Below, piece after piece: positions 21,245-31,575 of a stretch of 64,000 nt of DNA (positions within the stretch are counted from its first letter, which is position 1; each line of letters starts with the position of its first letter). The notes beneath the pieces are model-generated. The model searched no databases and was not told the origin of the DNA. It worked only from the letters and a program-made list of their open reading frames with translations. The stretch comes from Plazaster borealis (Eukaryota > Echinodermata > Asteroidea > Forcipulatida > Labidiasteridae). The stretch covers positions 9,344,501-9,408,500 of the forward strand of contig CM037462.1 of assembly GCA_021014325.1 (NCBI GenBank), given 5' to 3'. A program made the translations under genes and the position numbers.

Positions 21245-21612
21245 TTAAAGGCACTGGACACTATTGGTAATTACTCAAAATAATTGTTAGCATAAAAACT
21301 TACTTGGTAACGATCAATGGAGAGCTGTTGGTAGTATAAAACATTGTGAGAAACGGCTCCCTCTGAAGTAACGTCGTTTTTGAGAAAAAGGTAATTTCTC
21401 AGTAAAATATTTGAATTCATTTCGATCGAAATCACATCTGAAAGCACACAACTTTGTGTGACAAGGGTGTTTTTTCTTCCATTACTATCTCGCAACTTCG
21501 ATGACCAATTGAGTTCAAATTTTCACAGGTTTGTTATTTTGTGCATATGTTGAGATACACCAAGTGAGAAGACTGGTCTTTGACAATTACCAAAGGTGTC
21601 TAGTGTCTTTAA
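21245..21612 (-). mobile_element. Family A TTAA MITE, copy 7, subfamily A2
   Basis: TTAAAGGCACTGGACACT to CTAGTGTCTTTAA, with both TTAA intact. Ends carry ATTGGTAATTACTC instead of the usual GTTTGGTAATGACTC. The centre is TTTCGATCGAAA, unrelated to the TTGCAA centre of the main group but again palindromic. Close to 59402-59788. Confidence 0.9.
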
Positions 21613-21768
21613 GAAACATGGTCATACAAAAATATGTTTTGATATGTTTGTTTGGATGCGTGTAAACGATCCCTCGCCGATACTTCATTAATCCTGGCGT
21701 AATCAGTCATCAACTTCTCGCATTGTTTACAGATGAGACGTTTATCATGTTGTTTTGTGCTTTTACCC

Positions 21769-21850
21769 ACTTTAAAGATGTTTGGTCAGGTTTTGGGCCG
21801 ATTTGAACCAAAGTTTAGATTTAAATTTCAAATACCCTTTTTTATAGATT
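21769..21850 (+). repeat. Dispersed repeat fragment (family T), second copy
   Basis: Matches 1736-1845 over CTTTAAAGATG and GTTTTGGGCCGATTTGAA. Diverged. Confidence 0.4.
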
Positions 21851-21875
21851 CGATGAAATTATATTAAGCTTCCAT

Positions 21876-22250
21876 TTAAAGGCACTGAACACGTTTGGAA
21901 ATTGTCAAAGACCAGTGTTCTCACTTGGTTTATCCCAACATATGCTTAAAATAACAAGCCTGTGAAAATTTGGGCTTAATTGGTCATCGAAGTTGCAAGA
22001 AAATGATGAAAGAAAAAACACCCTTGTTGTACAAATTTTTGTGCTTTCAGATAGGAATAAAAACTTCTTGCAAGAAGTTTTTTATTATTTTAGTGAGAAA
22101 TTACCTCTTTCTCAAAAACTACGTTACTTCAGAGGGAGTCGTTTCCTACAATATTTTATACTATCAACAGCTCTCCGTTGCTTGTTACCAAGTAAGTTTT
22201 TATGTTAATATTTGTTTTGAGTCATTACCAAACGTGTACGATACCTTTAA
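21876..22250 (+). mobile_element. Family A TTAA MITE, copy 8
   Basis: TTAAAGGCACTGAACACG to ACGATACCTTTAA with TTAA at 21876-21879 and 22247-22250. Centre AAACTTCTTGCAAGAAGTTT. Full length. Confidence 0.93.
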
Positions 22251-22374
22251 GGTATTGCATACAAATAAGCCGCCAGCGACTAGTGGTAGTTAATTAAAAA
22301 CTAAAAATGAGTTAATATCGGGATCCCGACATTATCTTACGTCAAACAGAATGTAGAAACGATTTTGCTTGTTA

Positions 22375-22525
22375 CATGTGTTTTGTGCATTGTCCGTGGT
22401 GAATTGGATAATGTTTTTATGTTTCTCGTTTCGAAACAGCATCATCTGTCAACATTCGTTCAAAGAAACAAAATTCGGAAACAAAAAACACATTTCGGCG
22501 AAAATTGGGCCTTCAACTTTAATTG
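22375..22525 (+). repeat. Family W dispersed repeat, copy 4
   Basis: TTTGTGCATTGTCCGTGG, CAGCATCATCTGTCAACATT and CGGCGAAAATTGGGCC in the same order as at 3367-3515. Best preserved copy. Confidence 0.65.
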
Positions 22526-22693
22526 TACATGTATGGGAGAATAAATGGCACTCGTAAACCAAAAATGCTTGCTCCATTTTCTATTTGATGTAGCTTACCT
22601 TGTATACATTTTGAGACCCTCGTCGATTTTCCTGGACGATGATGACGCCTGGCACAAAATATTGTCCCAAGTACTCGATTTCTTATTTCGATT

Positions 22694-23032
22694 TACACTG
22701 CAAAAACTAGGGTGTTAAAATCACCATGTGTTGTCACATAGTTATAGATACCAAAAAAAGAATCAAAATTTACACCACGGGGTGTTAGAATAACACTAAT
22801 TTCTGCAAAAACTGGGGTGTTAAAATTGACACCATGGATGTTGTGACATATAGATACCGAAGAGAGAATCACAATTAGCATCTTAGGGGTTTTAAAATAA
22901 CACCAATGCAATTGTTTTTGCAGAGGTTAGTGTTATTTTAATACCACGTGGTGTAAATTTTGATTCTTTTTTGGTATCTATATATGACAGCACCCATGGT
23001 GTCAATTTTAACACCTCAGTTTTTGCAGTGTA
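22694..23032 (+). mobile_element. Family G palindromic element, copy 2, with internal duplication
   Basis: Intact ends TACACTGCAAAAAC and GTTTTTGCAGTGTA (14-bp inverted repeats). Inside, the left-arm block is present twice (from 22694 and from about 22803, where TTCTGCAAAAACTGGGGTG restarts), making it about 100 bp longer than its relatives. Words GTGTTAAAAT, GATACC and AATCAAAATTTACACC recur in both orientations. Confidence 0.88.
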
Positions 23033-23074
23033 AGATTGAACAAAATATAATGTTTAATATTTAATAATACATGG

Positions 23075-23330
23075 TATTGAGGGGGTCATGGTGGAAAACT
23101 TACCTTAAAATGCTTTGGCTTGAAATGAGTCAAACAATTAGTTTTCATTTCATTAGTTCGAAACCCGATGTTTGAAAACTGTGAAGAAGTGTTTCACTTT
23201 CTTTTCATGGTGACTACAATGACCGATTGAGCTTAAACTTCCACAGTTTTTTTTCACATATGGGTCACACAAAGTGCGGATATTGTTCTTTGACAGTTAC
23301 CGATGTTGTGCTTTGAGTATTAACACGTTC
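23075..23330 (+). mobile_element. Family D-related MITE, decayed (copy 5)
   Basis: Shares GGTGGAAAACTTACCTTAAA, GATGTTTGAAAACTGTG and GACCGATTGAGCTTAAAC with families D and A. No TTAA ends remain and the centre is lost. Confidence 0.45.
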
Positions 23331-23503
23331 ATTCCCATTGATTATTTGAGATAAAGTTTTGTTGTAAGAATGTAATCGTTGCAAACTCAGTGACAGCCTA
23401 CAGCACCATGTACACTTGAATTTATTTCGTTGCAAAGTATTCGTTTAAAGTGAAACAACGCCTGCAGTTCCATCACCACCCCCCCCACCTTTACCCGATG
23501 GGC

Positions 23504-23735
23504 ATCTCAAAGATCCACGTAAAGGGATGACTTTACAAGGGAAACCTTTTTCAAATTTTAAAGGTTGGAATGATTTTATGTGAGATGTGTCAGGGAGAAC
23601 ATCACTGACAAGTCTATCCGACGGTAGGCCCACGTAATCACGTATGGGGTGGAACGCACGATCCATACAACGTCTCCTGTGACCGCGGACGCTTTGGTTT
23701 TGTTTTGTCGAGACGATCTGTGAGCCTGCATCCAC
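23504..23735 (-). CDS. Candidate internal exon, minus strand, unknown product
   Basis: A minus-strand frame gives RGHRRRCMDRAFHPI, RDYVGLPSDRLVSDVLPD and FEKGFPCKVIPLRGSLRCPS, of balanced composition and without low complexity. It ends at a donor-like CATCGG-GTAAAG near 23504. No good upstream acceptor with a pyrimidine tract is visible, and a second overlapping frame is also open. No family recognised. It may be a relic of a mobile element or chance. Confidence 0.2.
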
Positions 23736-24008
23736 GAGTCTACTTTATTCTGTTTACGGGAGGATTCGAGAAGATGTGTACGCTGACAGGTTTTTTTAGC
23801 CTGACACGAAATGGTTATTTTTGAAATTCGTTGATACAAATTATGAGCATTACACAAAATTAATTATTGACCAGGTTCTCTAGTCCCGGAGACGTTTTAC
23901 TATTATTATTATTTTTTCCAATCCATTATTATGATTGTTGTTTACAGAAGCGTGAAAGGGACTAAAGTAAAAAAAACACCAAAAAACAAAAACATAAAAA
24001 AAAGTCTT

Positions 24009-24150
24009 ACCCTGAGTTATGACTTATGCCTCATAATTATGATTTAGCATGCATAGGTCAGACATTTGACTGTATCTCATAACAACGATTTAGCAAAAGT
24101 CAATTATGACTTGTGCCAATTAAGTCATATTTATGAGACATATGTCAAAA
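24009..24150. repeat. Short-period repeat of TATGACTT / CATAATTATGA words
   Basis: Words such as GAGTTATGACTTATGCC, CTCATAATTATGATTTAGC and CAATTATGACTTGTGCC recur about every 20-25 bases in both orientations. Comparable simple repeats of CATAATTATGAGAT occur in many animals (general knowledge). Confidence 0.6.
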
Positions 24151-24273
24151 TTAAGTACTCTATTTGATTTGATATGATATGATGTTTGTTCTAATTCACT
24201 TTAACAATGACATAACATACCCGACCTAACAAACAAACAGACATCGTTTTGTTTTCTTCTTGTTTTTTGAAGT

Positions 24274-24575
24274 GTGGACCTGAGAACAAAAGAAGTCCAC
24301 ACTATGGACTTGAAACACTATGTGGACTTACATACGTCCACACAGTGTTTTTGTTTAGTGTCGAAGAATATGTCTTTCCTAAGTGCACAGAACAAAAAAC
24401 ATTTCCACGCAGCTCTGTGTTGCAGTCACTCTGTGGACTTTCCTTCGTTCTGTACACTTAAGGAAATTCACAATCTTCAACAATGTAAAAATAAAAACAC
24501 TGTGTGGACGTGTGTAAGTCCACATAGTGTTTCAAGTCCCTACATTATGTGGAATTCTTTTGTTCTCAGGTCCAC
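24274..24575. mobile_element. Long foldback element (near-complete hairpin)
   Basis: The ends GTGGACCTGAGAACAAAAG and CTTTTGTTCTCAGGTCCAC are exact reverse complements. Pairing continues inward: GTCCACACTATGGACTTG, then ACTATGTGGACTTACATACG opposite GTGTGTAAGTCCACATAGT, then ACTGTGTGGACG, then TCCTAAGTGCACAGAAC opposite GTTCTGTACACTTAAGGA. The loop holds CCACGCAGCTCTGTGTTG. No clear target duplication; one copy in the window. Open frames on both strands follow from the symmetry. Confidence 0.9.
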
Positions 24576-24644
24576 AATTCGTATGTAGCGTTACAGCACA
24601 GAGTGTATGCAACACAGAGCTGTGTGTACTTGTAATGACATTTA

Positions 24645-24953
24645 AACCGAGGACTCATAACAAAAGGGTATACGATTGCTATCACAAAGGAAAACAACGG
24701 GGTACACGTTTGTCGGGACAAAGAGTCGAACAAAGGGAGTCCACGATTGTGGGCTATAATACACTTGCATGTGAGCTTACAGGGGTGCCCTTTGGGGCCT
24801 TTCACGCGAATTCTTTGTTCAACTTGGACCCCCACAAGGGAATTCTTTAGAAAATGGAATAATAGAACAACCATAGTAGGACCCCACAAACCAGATCCGT
24901 AAGGTTGTGAGCGTGTCTATCCATTCAAACCGAGGACTTTAACAAAAGGGATC
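24645..24953. repeat. Direct repeats about 280 bp apart
   Basis: AACCGAGGACTCATAACAAA near 24647 and AACCGAGGACTTTAACAAA near 24928, both followed by AGGG. They bracket AGTCCACGATTGTGGG and ACCCCCACAAGGG words. Possibly flanks of an old insertion or a partial duplication. Confidence 0.5.
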
Positions 24954-26297
24954 AGGTTGTTTGACAGAGTGAGGTCGTCCTCGCTTTGCTTTCGTGTACA
25001 AAACGAACTGGGACGTCGTTCAAAAAAACTATGTCAAAACAATGGGAGAACAAAGAGAAGTCTTCGGTAAGCGAGATTTACAAACATGTTTGTGTGTGTG
25101 TGTGAGTGCGATTTTTTTATTTATTTATTTATTTTTTATATCGTATTACTTCAATATTACTAAAGAAATAATACAGCGTTTGACTTATTTTGACTTCATC
25201 CAGAATTTTACAATTCGTAGCTGGGACTTGATTAGTCGATAACCTGTTAAGATCAGCAATCGTGTATTCACGTTGTGAAGCTTATACTCGAGGTGTTACT
25301 TCGCTACCGACTTCGTTTGCACTGCTCTCACTTATCTCTGATCCTTAAATCGTTTTAACGACCTCTCGTTTGAAGAGACTCTTGCGAACATCTTTAGATT
25401 CACTGTGCAGAACTTGAGAAAAAAACCTGTCCTGAAAAACAAGAGCGCGATCACAAGAAGAAGCTGTGAAAGCTGTCTGCATTAGGGAAATGAAGCCCGG
25501 GTTTGGGTTTCATCTTATTAAGCGGTGATACTGAATTTAGATGCATGGTGGTGAAAGCGAGTGAGACCGGGGGTTGGGTTACAAGGCAGAGGGGTAAACT
25601 TCGCTCATCACACGGGAGGGAATTAGCGGGCGCGTTAGGGTAACTGATGGGTCTTTTTGGTAAAAAAAAATCTGCCGGGACGGAGGGCATTGCATGGTAC
25701 TAGTTACGCTGTCACAAATGCAAAGTGGGATGCAGATTTCTTAATTAAAATTAACCTACATTCTCTGATTGCATGAGCTTTGTCGTCAGTTTGAGTATGA
25801 ACCAGAGTAAAGGGATGAGCTATAGGACGCCTAGGGGTGGACTTTTCAAAAGCCCTTTTTGTAAGACTCTTTCCTTTTCAGCATCTTTAAAAGCCAAATC
25901 GTCTTTAGAATACACTCAAATCCGTCCTCCTTCACACCAAGTCAAACACAACATATAGATAACTCGACACCAAAAACACTCCATGTGGTATGCACTGTCA
26001 AGTTTGGCAGTGAACGTTTTAGAAGCAGCTGCTTGATTTTGATGAATTTCTGTAAGTGATAAAAAAGTATTCCCCTTAGTCGAAACAATCTGTCACACCT
26101 GCCCTTCCTGAATCAGTTGTATTTAACTGTAGCCAAAAGCTACATACCTTTGCCGTTTATTTAGAGCTCTTTAATACATACCTTTGTGGACTTTGTAATC
26201 TAACACGTTTTTCAAACCGAGTACACTCTGGTTGTTTATTAAGGAAAGTTAATTTGAAGTAGTCAGCCTGGATTTGTGCATGCGATTGTCCACCGAG
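24954..26297. other. No gene recognised
   Basis: Contains a (TG)n stretch at about 25089-25103 and TTTATTTATTTATTTATT near 25117. No exon or bounded element seen. Confidence 0.45.
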
Positions 26298-26504
26298 TTA
26301 TAAAAACAGTTCGGTCGTCATGTTTGAAACTCCCTCGCCGTGTTGGCGCTCTTCCTGTAGAAGTTTCAAATGTAAAGAAACCTCGCTCGTCTCGTCTGGG
26401 ACACGGCAATCGAATTGACACTTCTCACCTGTAAACTCCGGTCCACGGCAGATAATTAAAAGATGGCCCCGGCGTAAATATGAAGAAGGGCCCTCGGTTA
26501 ACAC
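26298..26504 (-). CDS. Weak candidate exon with EGF-like signature, minus strand
   Basis: The minus frame contains IICRGPEFTGEKCQFDCRVP, close to the C-terminal EGF signature (C-x3-E-F-T-G-x2-C), and a donor-like TTTACAG-GTGAGA falls inside it at about 26430. No acceptor with a pyrimidine tract was found upstream, and only two or three of the six expected cysteines are present. It could be a partial EGF exon, a relic, or chance. Confidence 0.17.
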   Translation of the reverse strand: MLTEGPSSYLRRGHLLIICRGPEFTGEKCQFDCRVPDETSEVSLHLKLLQEERQHGEGVSNMTTELFL

Positions 26505-27066
26505 CGTCTAGTTATGAGGAAAGGTCGTGATAATTTGTTTCCCCCTCTGTGGAAAACAAGATTAATCAAATTTGGATTTGGGTTGTGTCAGTGCACATGT
26601 GCCCCCTTCCAAGAAGTGATGTTGCAGGGATTATACAACAACTGTTCCTGGAAGACATTTAACTCCCAACAAATTCTCTATATTGTTTTAAAGATAAATT
26701 ATTTTAAAGTGATGATTCTAAATTCTGTTAAAGGCTACTTGCGAGGAACCTGTTTGGTTGTTAGCACATGTTGAAAAGCTTTGTCCATAGGTAAAAAGGG
26801 TTTGTTTTCGAAGTTGTCGATGATTTCTTTCCTTTTGTATCTAAAGTGTGCTGTTTACATGAGCTGGGTTGTCCTGCCTCCTTCTAACCAAATCACCGAC
26901 CCCTGTTGATTGACACCCCCTCTAGGACGTGTGGCATGGGCCGGCTTAGGGTATCATTATGAGATGACCACGTGTACGACGTGGTTAAGACAATGGTATT
27001 ATTAAAATATGTCAGCATTCTTACAACTGCACCCTCACTGCAGTGTTTTAAAAAGGCCCGAAGGTC
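26505..27066. other. No gene recognised
   Basis: No supported feature. Confidence 0.4.
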
Positions 27067-27308
27067 AGGGCCAATTTCATAGAGCTGCTAAGCACAACAA
27101 TTTGTGCTTAGCATGCATGAAATTTCTTCCTTGATACAAACAGGATTACCAACCAAATTTCCATGTGTTGCATATTGCTTGTATTCAGCTGTTGTTTGCT
27201 TATCCTGAAAATCACGTGGAAATTTGGTTGATAATCCTATTTTTATCAAGGAAGAAATTTCATGCTAAGCAAATTGTTGTGCTTAGCAGCTCTATGAAAT
27301 TGGGCCCA
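27067..27308. mobile_element. Family H palindromic element, intact copy
   Basis: A near-complete inverted repeat. The left end GGGCCAATTTCATAGAGCTG mirrors the right end CAGCTCTATGAAATTGGGCC. Further in, CTAAGCACAACAATTTG mirrors CAAATTGTTGTGCTTAG, and GAAATTTCTTCCTTGAT mirrors ATCAAGGAAGAAATTTC. The loop is near 27160-27200. Other copies at 37211 and 59234 are interrupted at their right TTAA. Non-coding. Confidence 0.9.
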
Positions 27309-27501
27309 GGTCAGGATTATGTCAAATAAAGCTTCCTCGTGGATCCTTACCCAACTTGCCCCTGTATCCGATTATTCAACCCCGTGTTCGTATTCTGATT
27401 CGCGCAAAATGAATCGTGGGGATCAAATTACTACACTTTGATAAGGGGCACGAAGTGGGGAACGTATTCGTATAAAAATTTCTTGTAACTAGCATGGGGA
27501 C

Positions 27502-27879
27502 TTAAAGGGACGAGTTGCCTTGGATCGGGCGGGTTGGTCTATCAAAAGCATTTGTAACCATTTGTTATTAAATGCATATGGTTAGAAAGATGTATTAAAG
27601 TAGAATACAATGATCTGCACAAATATGTCTCGAAATTCCGTGGTTTTTTCTTTTACATCGTGAACAAACACGGTCGGCCATTTTGTGGAGTCAATTTTTT
27701 GGCCGATCTTGTTAGTTCGTAAAGTAAAAGGAAAACCACGCAATTTCGAGGCACATTTGTGTGGATCATTGTATTCTACTTTTATAACGTCTTTCTAACC
27801 ATATGCATTTTATAACAAAAGGTTACAAACGCTTTTTTTTTAGACCAACTCGTCCGATCCAAGCAACGTGTCCCTTTAA
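27502..27879 (+). mobile_element. Family B TTAA MITE, copy 2
   Basis: TTAAAGGGACGAGTTGCC to AACGTGTCCCTTTAA, TTAA at 27502-27505 and 27876-27879. Long inverted arms including GGTTAGAAAGATG opposite CGTCTTTCTAACC. Confidence 0.92.
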
Positions 27880-28214
27880 GTTTATTTACGTATTTATTTA
27901 TGTATTTTGGGGTTGTCTTTCATCAGGGTAACCCGTTCACAAACAATACGGTCTCCCACGAGGCCCTTAGAGTAACACAAACATAAAGACAAAGTAACAT
28001 GCGGTATTAAAACGTCAATTAAAAGGAGCAAATTGACAATTGCAACTCAAAATATAAAAAATCTGTAAGATGAATTAAAATATTAAACAAAACAAAAACA
28101 TTTAAAAAAATATAGAAAAACATAAAAATGTCATTAAATAAAGGGGGAAATCGATAATGAACTGGATAATGAAAAATAAATAATGAATAGAAATGTTGCA
28201 TACTTGATCATGCA
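27880..28214. other. AT-rich unassigned sequence
   Basis: Very A/T-rich on the + strand with many AAAATA words. It could be the antisense 3' part of a retroposon, but no protein remnant or end was found. Confidence 0.4.
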
Positions 28215-28325
28215 GCAAAGTGTCAAAGTATGGTTGCTTCGACAGTGGCTACGGCTGTCGCTGCAGACAACGGCCGTAAGCCGTAGCTATAGCCATAGCC
28301 GGAGTTGCTTGAGTCGGACGCGGCC
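28215..28325. repeat. Imperfect palindrome rich in CGGCTACGGC words (family U)
   Basis: GTGGCTACGGCTGTCG is followed by GGCCGTAAGCCGTAGCTATA and GCCATAGCCGGAG, forming imperfect inverted repeats. A related stretch (GACTTCGGATACGGCTATAG) lies near 50565-50595. Confidence 0.5.
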
Positions 28326-28365
28326 TAAAAAGGAACGTAAAAAGTGAATTTATTGTTCTACGTGT

Positions 28366-28704
28366 CTATAGACCATGTGAACTTTGTTTACAATAAGTGT
28401 GACCTTGTGCATTATTGGGTATTCTGGCAGGCAAGGTTCTACACAGGTCCTATGGGAAAGTTGACATTTTGTGTCATAATTTCCACATAAATCCAAGAAT
28501 TATGAAAGTAAAAGCTGGACAAGTTTTGAGATGTGCCCCCTTTCATCATATCAAAAGTTGATAGGTATTAGACAGTGCAATCTCCATAAAATATAAGATT
28601 TTATGTTTTATTCCATTAGTCTGTGTACAAATCGTGCCTGCAGGAAGTCCAGGCTCTGTGGCTCTTTTGTAAACATGTGATGTCACAGGTCACATCGTCT
28701 ATAG
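28366..28704 (+). mobile_element. Family P element, copy 1
   Basis: Terminal inverted repeats CTATAGACCATGTGA and TCACATCGTCTATAG match at 14 of 15 bases. Shared interior blocks include TTCTGGCAGGCAAGGTTCTA, TGTGTCATAATTTCCACATA and GCCTGCAGGAAGTCCAGGCT. Other copies at 45412-45742 (reversed) and 53320-53638. Non-coding; ends about 145 bp before the candidate exon at 28849. Confidence 0.85.
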
Positions 28705-28848
28705 TTACTCACGTGATTTTGTTCTCATATCTGGGATCCGCTTGCTGTGTTGCAATATTGTGACTGCTCAGCCGTTTTATGTTTTTCTGTATTCGAATAA
28801 TCTTAATTATTTTCCATTCTTTTGGTCAATTCTTTTTCTCCCCTAAAG

Positions 28849-29023
28849 GTCTGTCGTTGTTTTGGACTACGAAACCACCAGAGGAGATCAGGAGTGCCGA
28901 CAATTTCGTCGTTAATTTCACCATAGAGGTAGATGATGCCTTCTTTGATTGGGCGATCAAGAACAAGAACGAATCAGATTATGCAAAAGATTATGGGCCA
29001 GTCTTCGATCCAGTCAAATATAG
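28849..29023 (+). CDS. Candidate exon, extracellular-type protein segment, unknown family
   Basis: A pyrimidine-rich acceptor (TTTTTCTCCCCTAAAG) precedes 28849 and a good donor AG-GTAAAC follows 29023. The 175-nt exon starts after codon position 1 and ends after position 2. The 57 whole codons read LSLFWTTKPPEEIRSADNF, then VVNFTIEVDDAFFDWAI, then KNKNESDYAKDYGPVFDPVK. Two N-glycosylation sequons (NFT, NES) and the absence of hydrophobic segments suggest an extracellular domain, perhaps a beta-sandwich. Family not recognised. The donor phase fits the candidate exon at 40543-40660. It stands between repeats but matches no repeat in the window. Confidence 0.6.
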
Positions 29024-29204
29024 GTAAACCAAATGTTAAATTCTTCACAATAATTTTAAAATTTAAGTGTAACTATCAATATTACCATTTATGCTGTATT
29101 ATGATAACCGTAATGATTGATAATGATAGCACAAAAGAAGGAATATTAACAAGCGTCAGTTGCTGATTTGAAAGAATTAAACAAACTTGAAACCCGTGTC
29201 TGTT

Positions 29205-29695
29205 ACCCTTAAATGTAGCCCCAAACTTGTACCTATGTAGCCCAAAACCTTGTACTTAAATGTAGCCCCAACCTTGTACCTATGCAGCCCCAACCTTGTA
29301 CCTATGTAGCCCCAACCTTGTTCCTATGTAGCCCCAACCTTGTACCTATGTATAGCCCCATCATTATACCTATGTAGCCCCATCCTTGTACCTATGCAGC
29401 CCCATCCTTGTACCTTTGCAGCCCCAACCTTGTACCTATCTAACCCCATCCTTGTACATATTTAGCCCCAACCTTGTACCTATGCAGCCCCAACCTTGTA
29501 CCTATGCAGCCCCAACCTTGTACATATGTAGCCCCAACCTTGTGTAGCCCCAACCTTGTACCTATGTAGCCCCAACCTTGTACCTATGCAGCCCCAAACT
29601 TGTACCTATGTAGCCCCATCCTTGTACCTATGCAGCCCCACCCTTGTACCTATGCAGCCCCAACCTTGTACTTAAGTATCCCCAACCTTGTATAG
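29205..29695. repeat. 22-bp minisatellite, about 22 units
   Basis: Unit TAGCCCCAACCTTGTACC plus TATG, with variants CATCC, CAAAC and TATGCAG. About 22 tandem units with few indels. It begins about 180 bp after the donor of the candidate exon. Unit length is not a multiple of three and carries stops in one phase; not coding. Confidence 0.95.
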
Positions 29696-30473
29696 AGTGG
29701 TTTCATTTTGTGTTTGTAATTGCAAACTAGTGGATGGGAATAAATGTACTCTTCTGCCGGAGGAAAACCCCATCGATGTATCTACTTACCTAGTACAGCA
29801 TCAGTGTGTTTAAAAGCGTGTCTAAGTACGAGAACCCATGTTCCATCGTTTGACATACTCTATTTCTAATCATCGTTTTGCTGTTTAAAAGCTTCCGGGT
29901 TGTCTCAGCTTCATATCCCGAGATGTAATTCTAAATCTCACGTGGGATTTAGAATCAATCACGTATGTTACCCTGCGGTGCCCTCTGTCTTTGTAGTAAC
30001 ATGCTTCTGGGATTACTCCTGCCACGTGATGTACGCATGAGTGCACGCGTTGATCCCTTGGGTCACTGCGCATGCGTTGAGTCACCATTAGACGCAACTC
30101 GGAGAGGGTTTTCTCACGAAGTCGGGATCATACCTGAAATCCTCCCACGGGGACTTTTAGTACAAAGTTCTTAATTTTTCTGGTTAAGATGTGATCTCTA
30201 ATCCATCTCGTTCAAATCTGATGTACTTCAGTTTACATTTCAACACTGACATTAAGAGTCAAGGCCGGGTGCCCATATACGTCTCAGCGAAGACCCTTGT
30301 TATCGTGTTTATCTTGCCATGTTTCATGTTTTGGAATGGCCCGTGCAAGTCTTGACGATGTTCGAACATTTTCGGGTACCCTGTGTTTTCCACGTCCAGT
30401 GCTGTAACGTATGAAATATACAGGAGGACTGGTTCTGGTATTGTTCTATAAATCAGTCAGCTGATAGATCTGG
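29696..30473. other. No gene recognised
   Basis: No exon or bounded repeat was seen. A short palindrome around AAATCTCACGTGGGATTT lies near 29933. Confidence 0.4.
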
Positions 30474-30760
30474 TCGGGTTGGCTTAGTGGTATCTTTCCT
30501 CGCCTTCCACCTCTATAGGACCCCGATTCGAATCACGCCGTGGGCACTGCGTGGATTTGGGTTTACAGTCCCTATACCTGACCGCGTGGGTTTTACTTGG
30601 AAATAATTCTCTGGGGTTTTTGCTCCCACATCTAAAACTGAAACTTCCTTCCTTGTCTTTCTCTACATTGGGTTATGGGCAATGATTAAGTTGACTTTTC
30701 TGAGAGTCCTTTGGCTTCACAACCAGAACAAATTAAATGAAATGAAAATGAAATGAAATG
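30474..30760 (+). mobile_element. SINE-2 (tRNA-derived), copy 2
   Basis: A box TGGCTTAGTGG, B box GATTCGAATC, the same body words as 7977-8254 (TCCCACATCTAAAACTGAA, GGCTTCACAACCAGAA) and a (TGAAA)n tail. An extra ACTTGGAAATAATTCTCT is inserted in the body. Confidence 0.85.
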
Positions 30761-30857
30761 TTTGAATTATGATTCATTTCTCCCCTTGATAATTACCAGT
30801 TCTATACTTGTTAATATTGTACAGCAATGTATCGTGTTACTGCAAGCTTATCGTGAA

Positions 30858-31010
30858 ACTCCGGTGTCAGAATTTATCCAGATTCCAGGTCGTGGGGGGG
30901 GGGGGGGCAGGTGGATCCGGAAAGTGGTTAAAATGGGATTTTAACTCGGATTCGGCATCATTTCGACTCTTTTCTGGGTCATTTTGGCACAGATTCCTGG
31001 TGACAAATAC
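30858..31010 (+). mobile_element. Family I element, partial copy
   Basis: AACTCCGGTGTCAGAATT, GATCCGGAAAGTGGTTAAAA and TTCTGGGTCATTTTGGCAC match 34735-34983. A G14 run at 30894-30907 replaces part of the left arm. Confidence 0.6.
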
Positions 31011-31575
31011 ATCGTAATAGCTTTCAAAACATGTTTTTCAATTTTCAATCTAAATATAGAGACGATGGTAATTGTTGGATCCCTTTATCCACCCAGACAT
31101 TTTGTTGTGCTCTTTTTAACTTACCACTCTCTAACGAAAGTTTTGTTGGCAGATCCATCACGTTTGACGTCGACCTGGAATATTCACTTACCACAAAGCA
31201 AACCTCGAAAAATAACATGAATATATAATGTTTTCCCACAGTAAACTCGAAACACACCATTCGTCCCGTTCGTCGACGTATTTACGGCCCGCACGGACTC
31301 GGCCTGCGAGAAAGCCGGGCTTGAAGCGTTTATTTATTTTTGCAATGAACGGCTGAGAAGCGAACTTCTTTCTGTGTAAACGTTTGGCACGGGTTGGTTA
31401 TAACGGAATGTGGTGTAATCAACTCGAGAACCGCCGCGATAATTAACGAGAGTTTTTCCCCCAACGACGAGAACAATCCTTTCTTTCTATAGACAAACCC
31501 CGTGACCAGAAAAACACAATCTTCCCGGCACTTGACAGTAAGGATCTCAGATACGGCGATATTTGACGCTCTTAG
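31011..31575. other. No gene recognised
   Basis: No supported feature; short frames on both strands lack splice context. Confidence 0.4.

Noticed and set aside
24527..24889. Two overlapping 107-codon frames on opposite strands
   Set aside because: They arise next to and within the foldback element, have no splice borders or motifs, and composition gives no coding signal.
29205..29695. CRISPR-like array
   Set aside because: Units are contiguous 22-bp repeats without unique spacers; this is a minisatellite in animal DNA.
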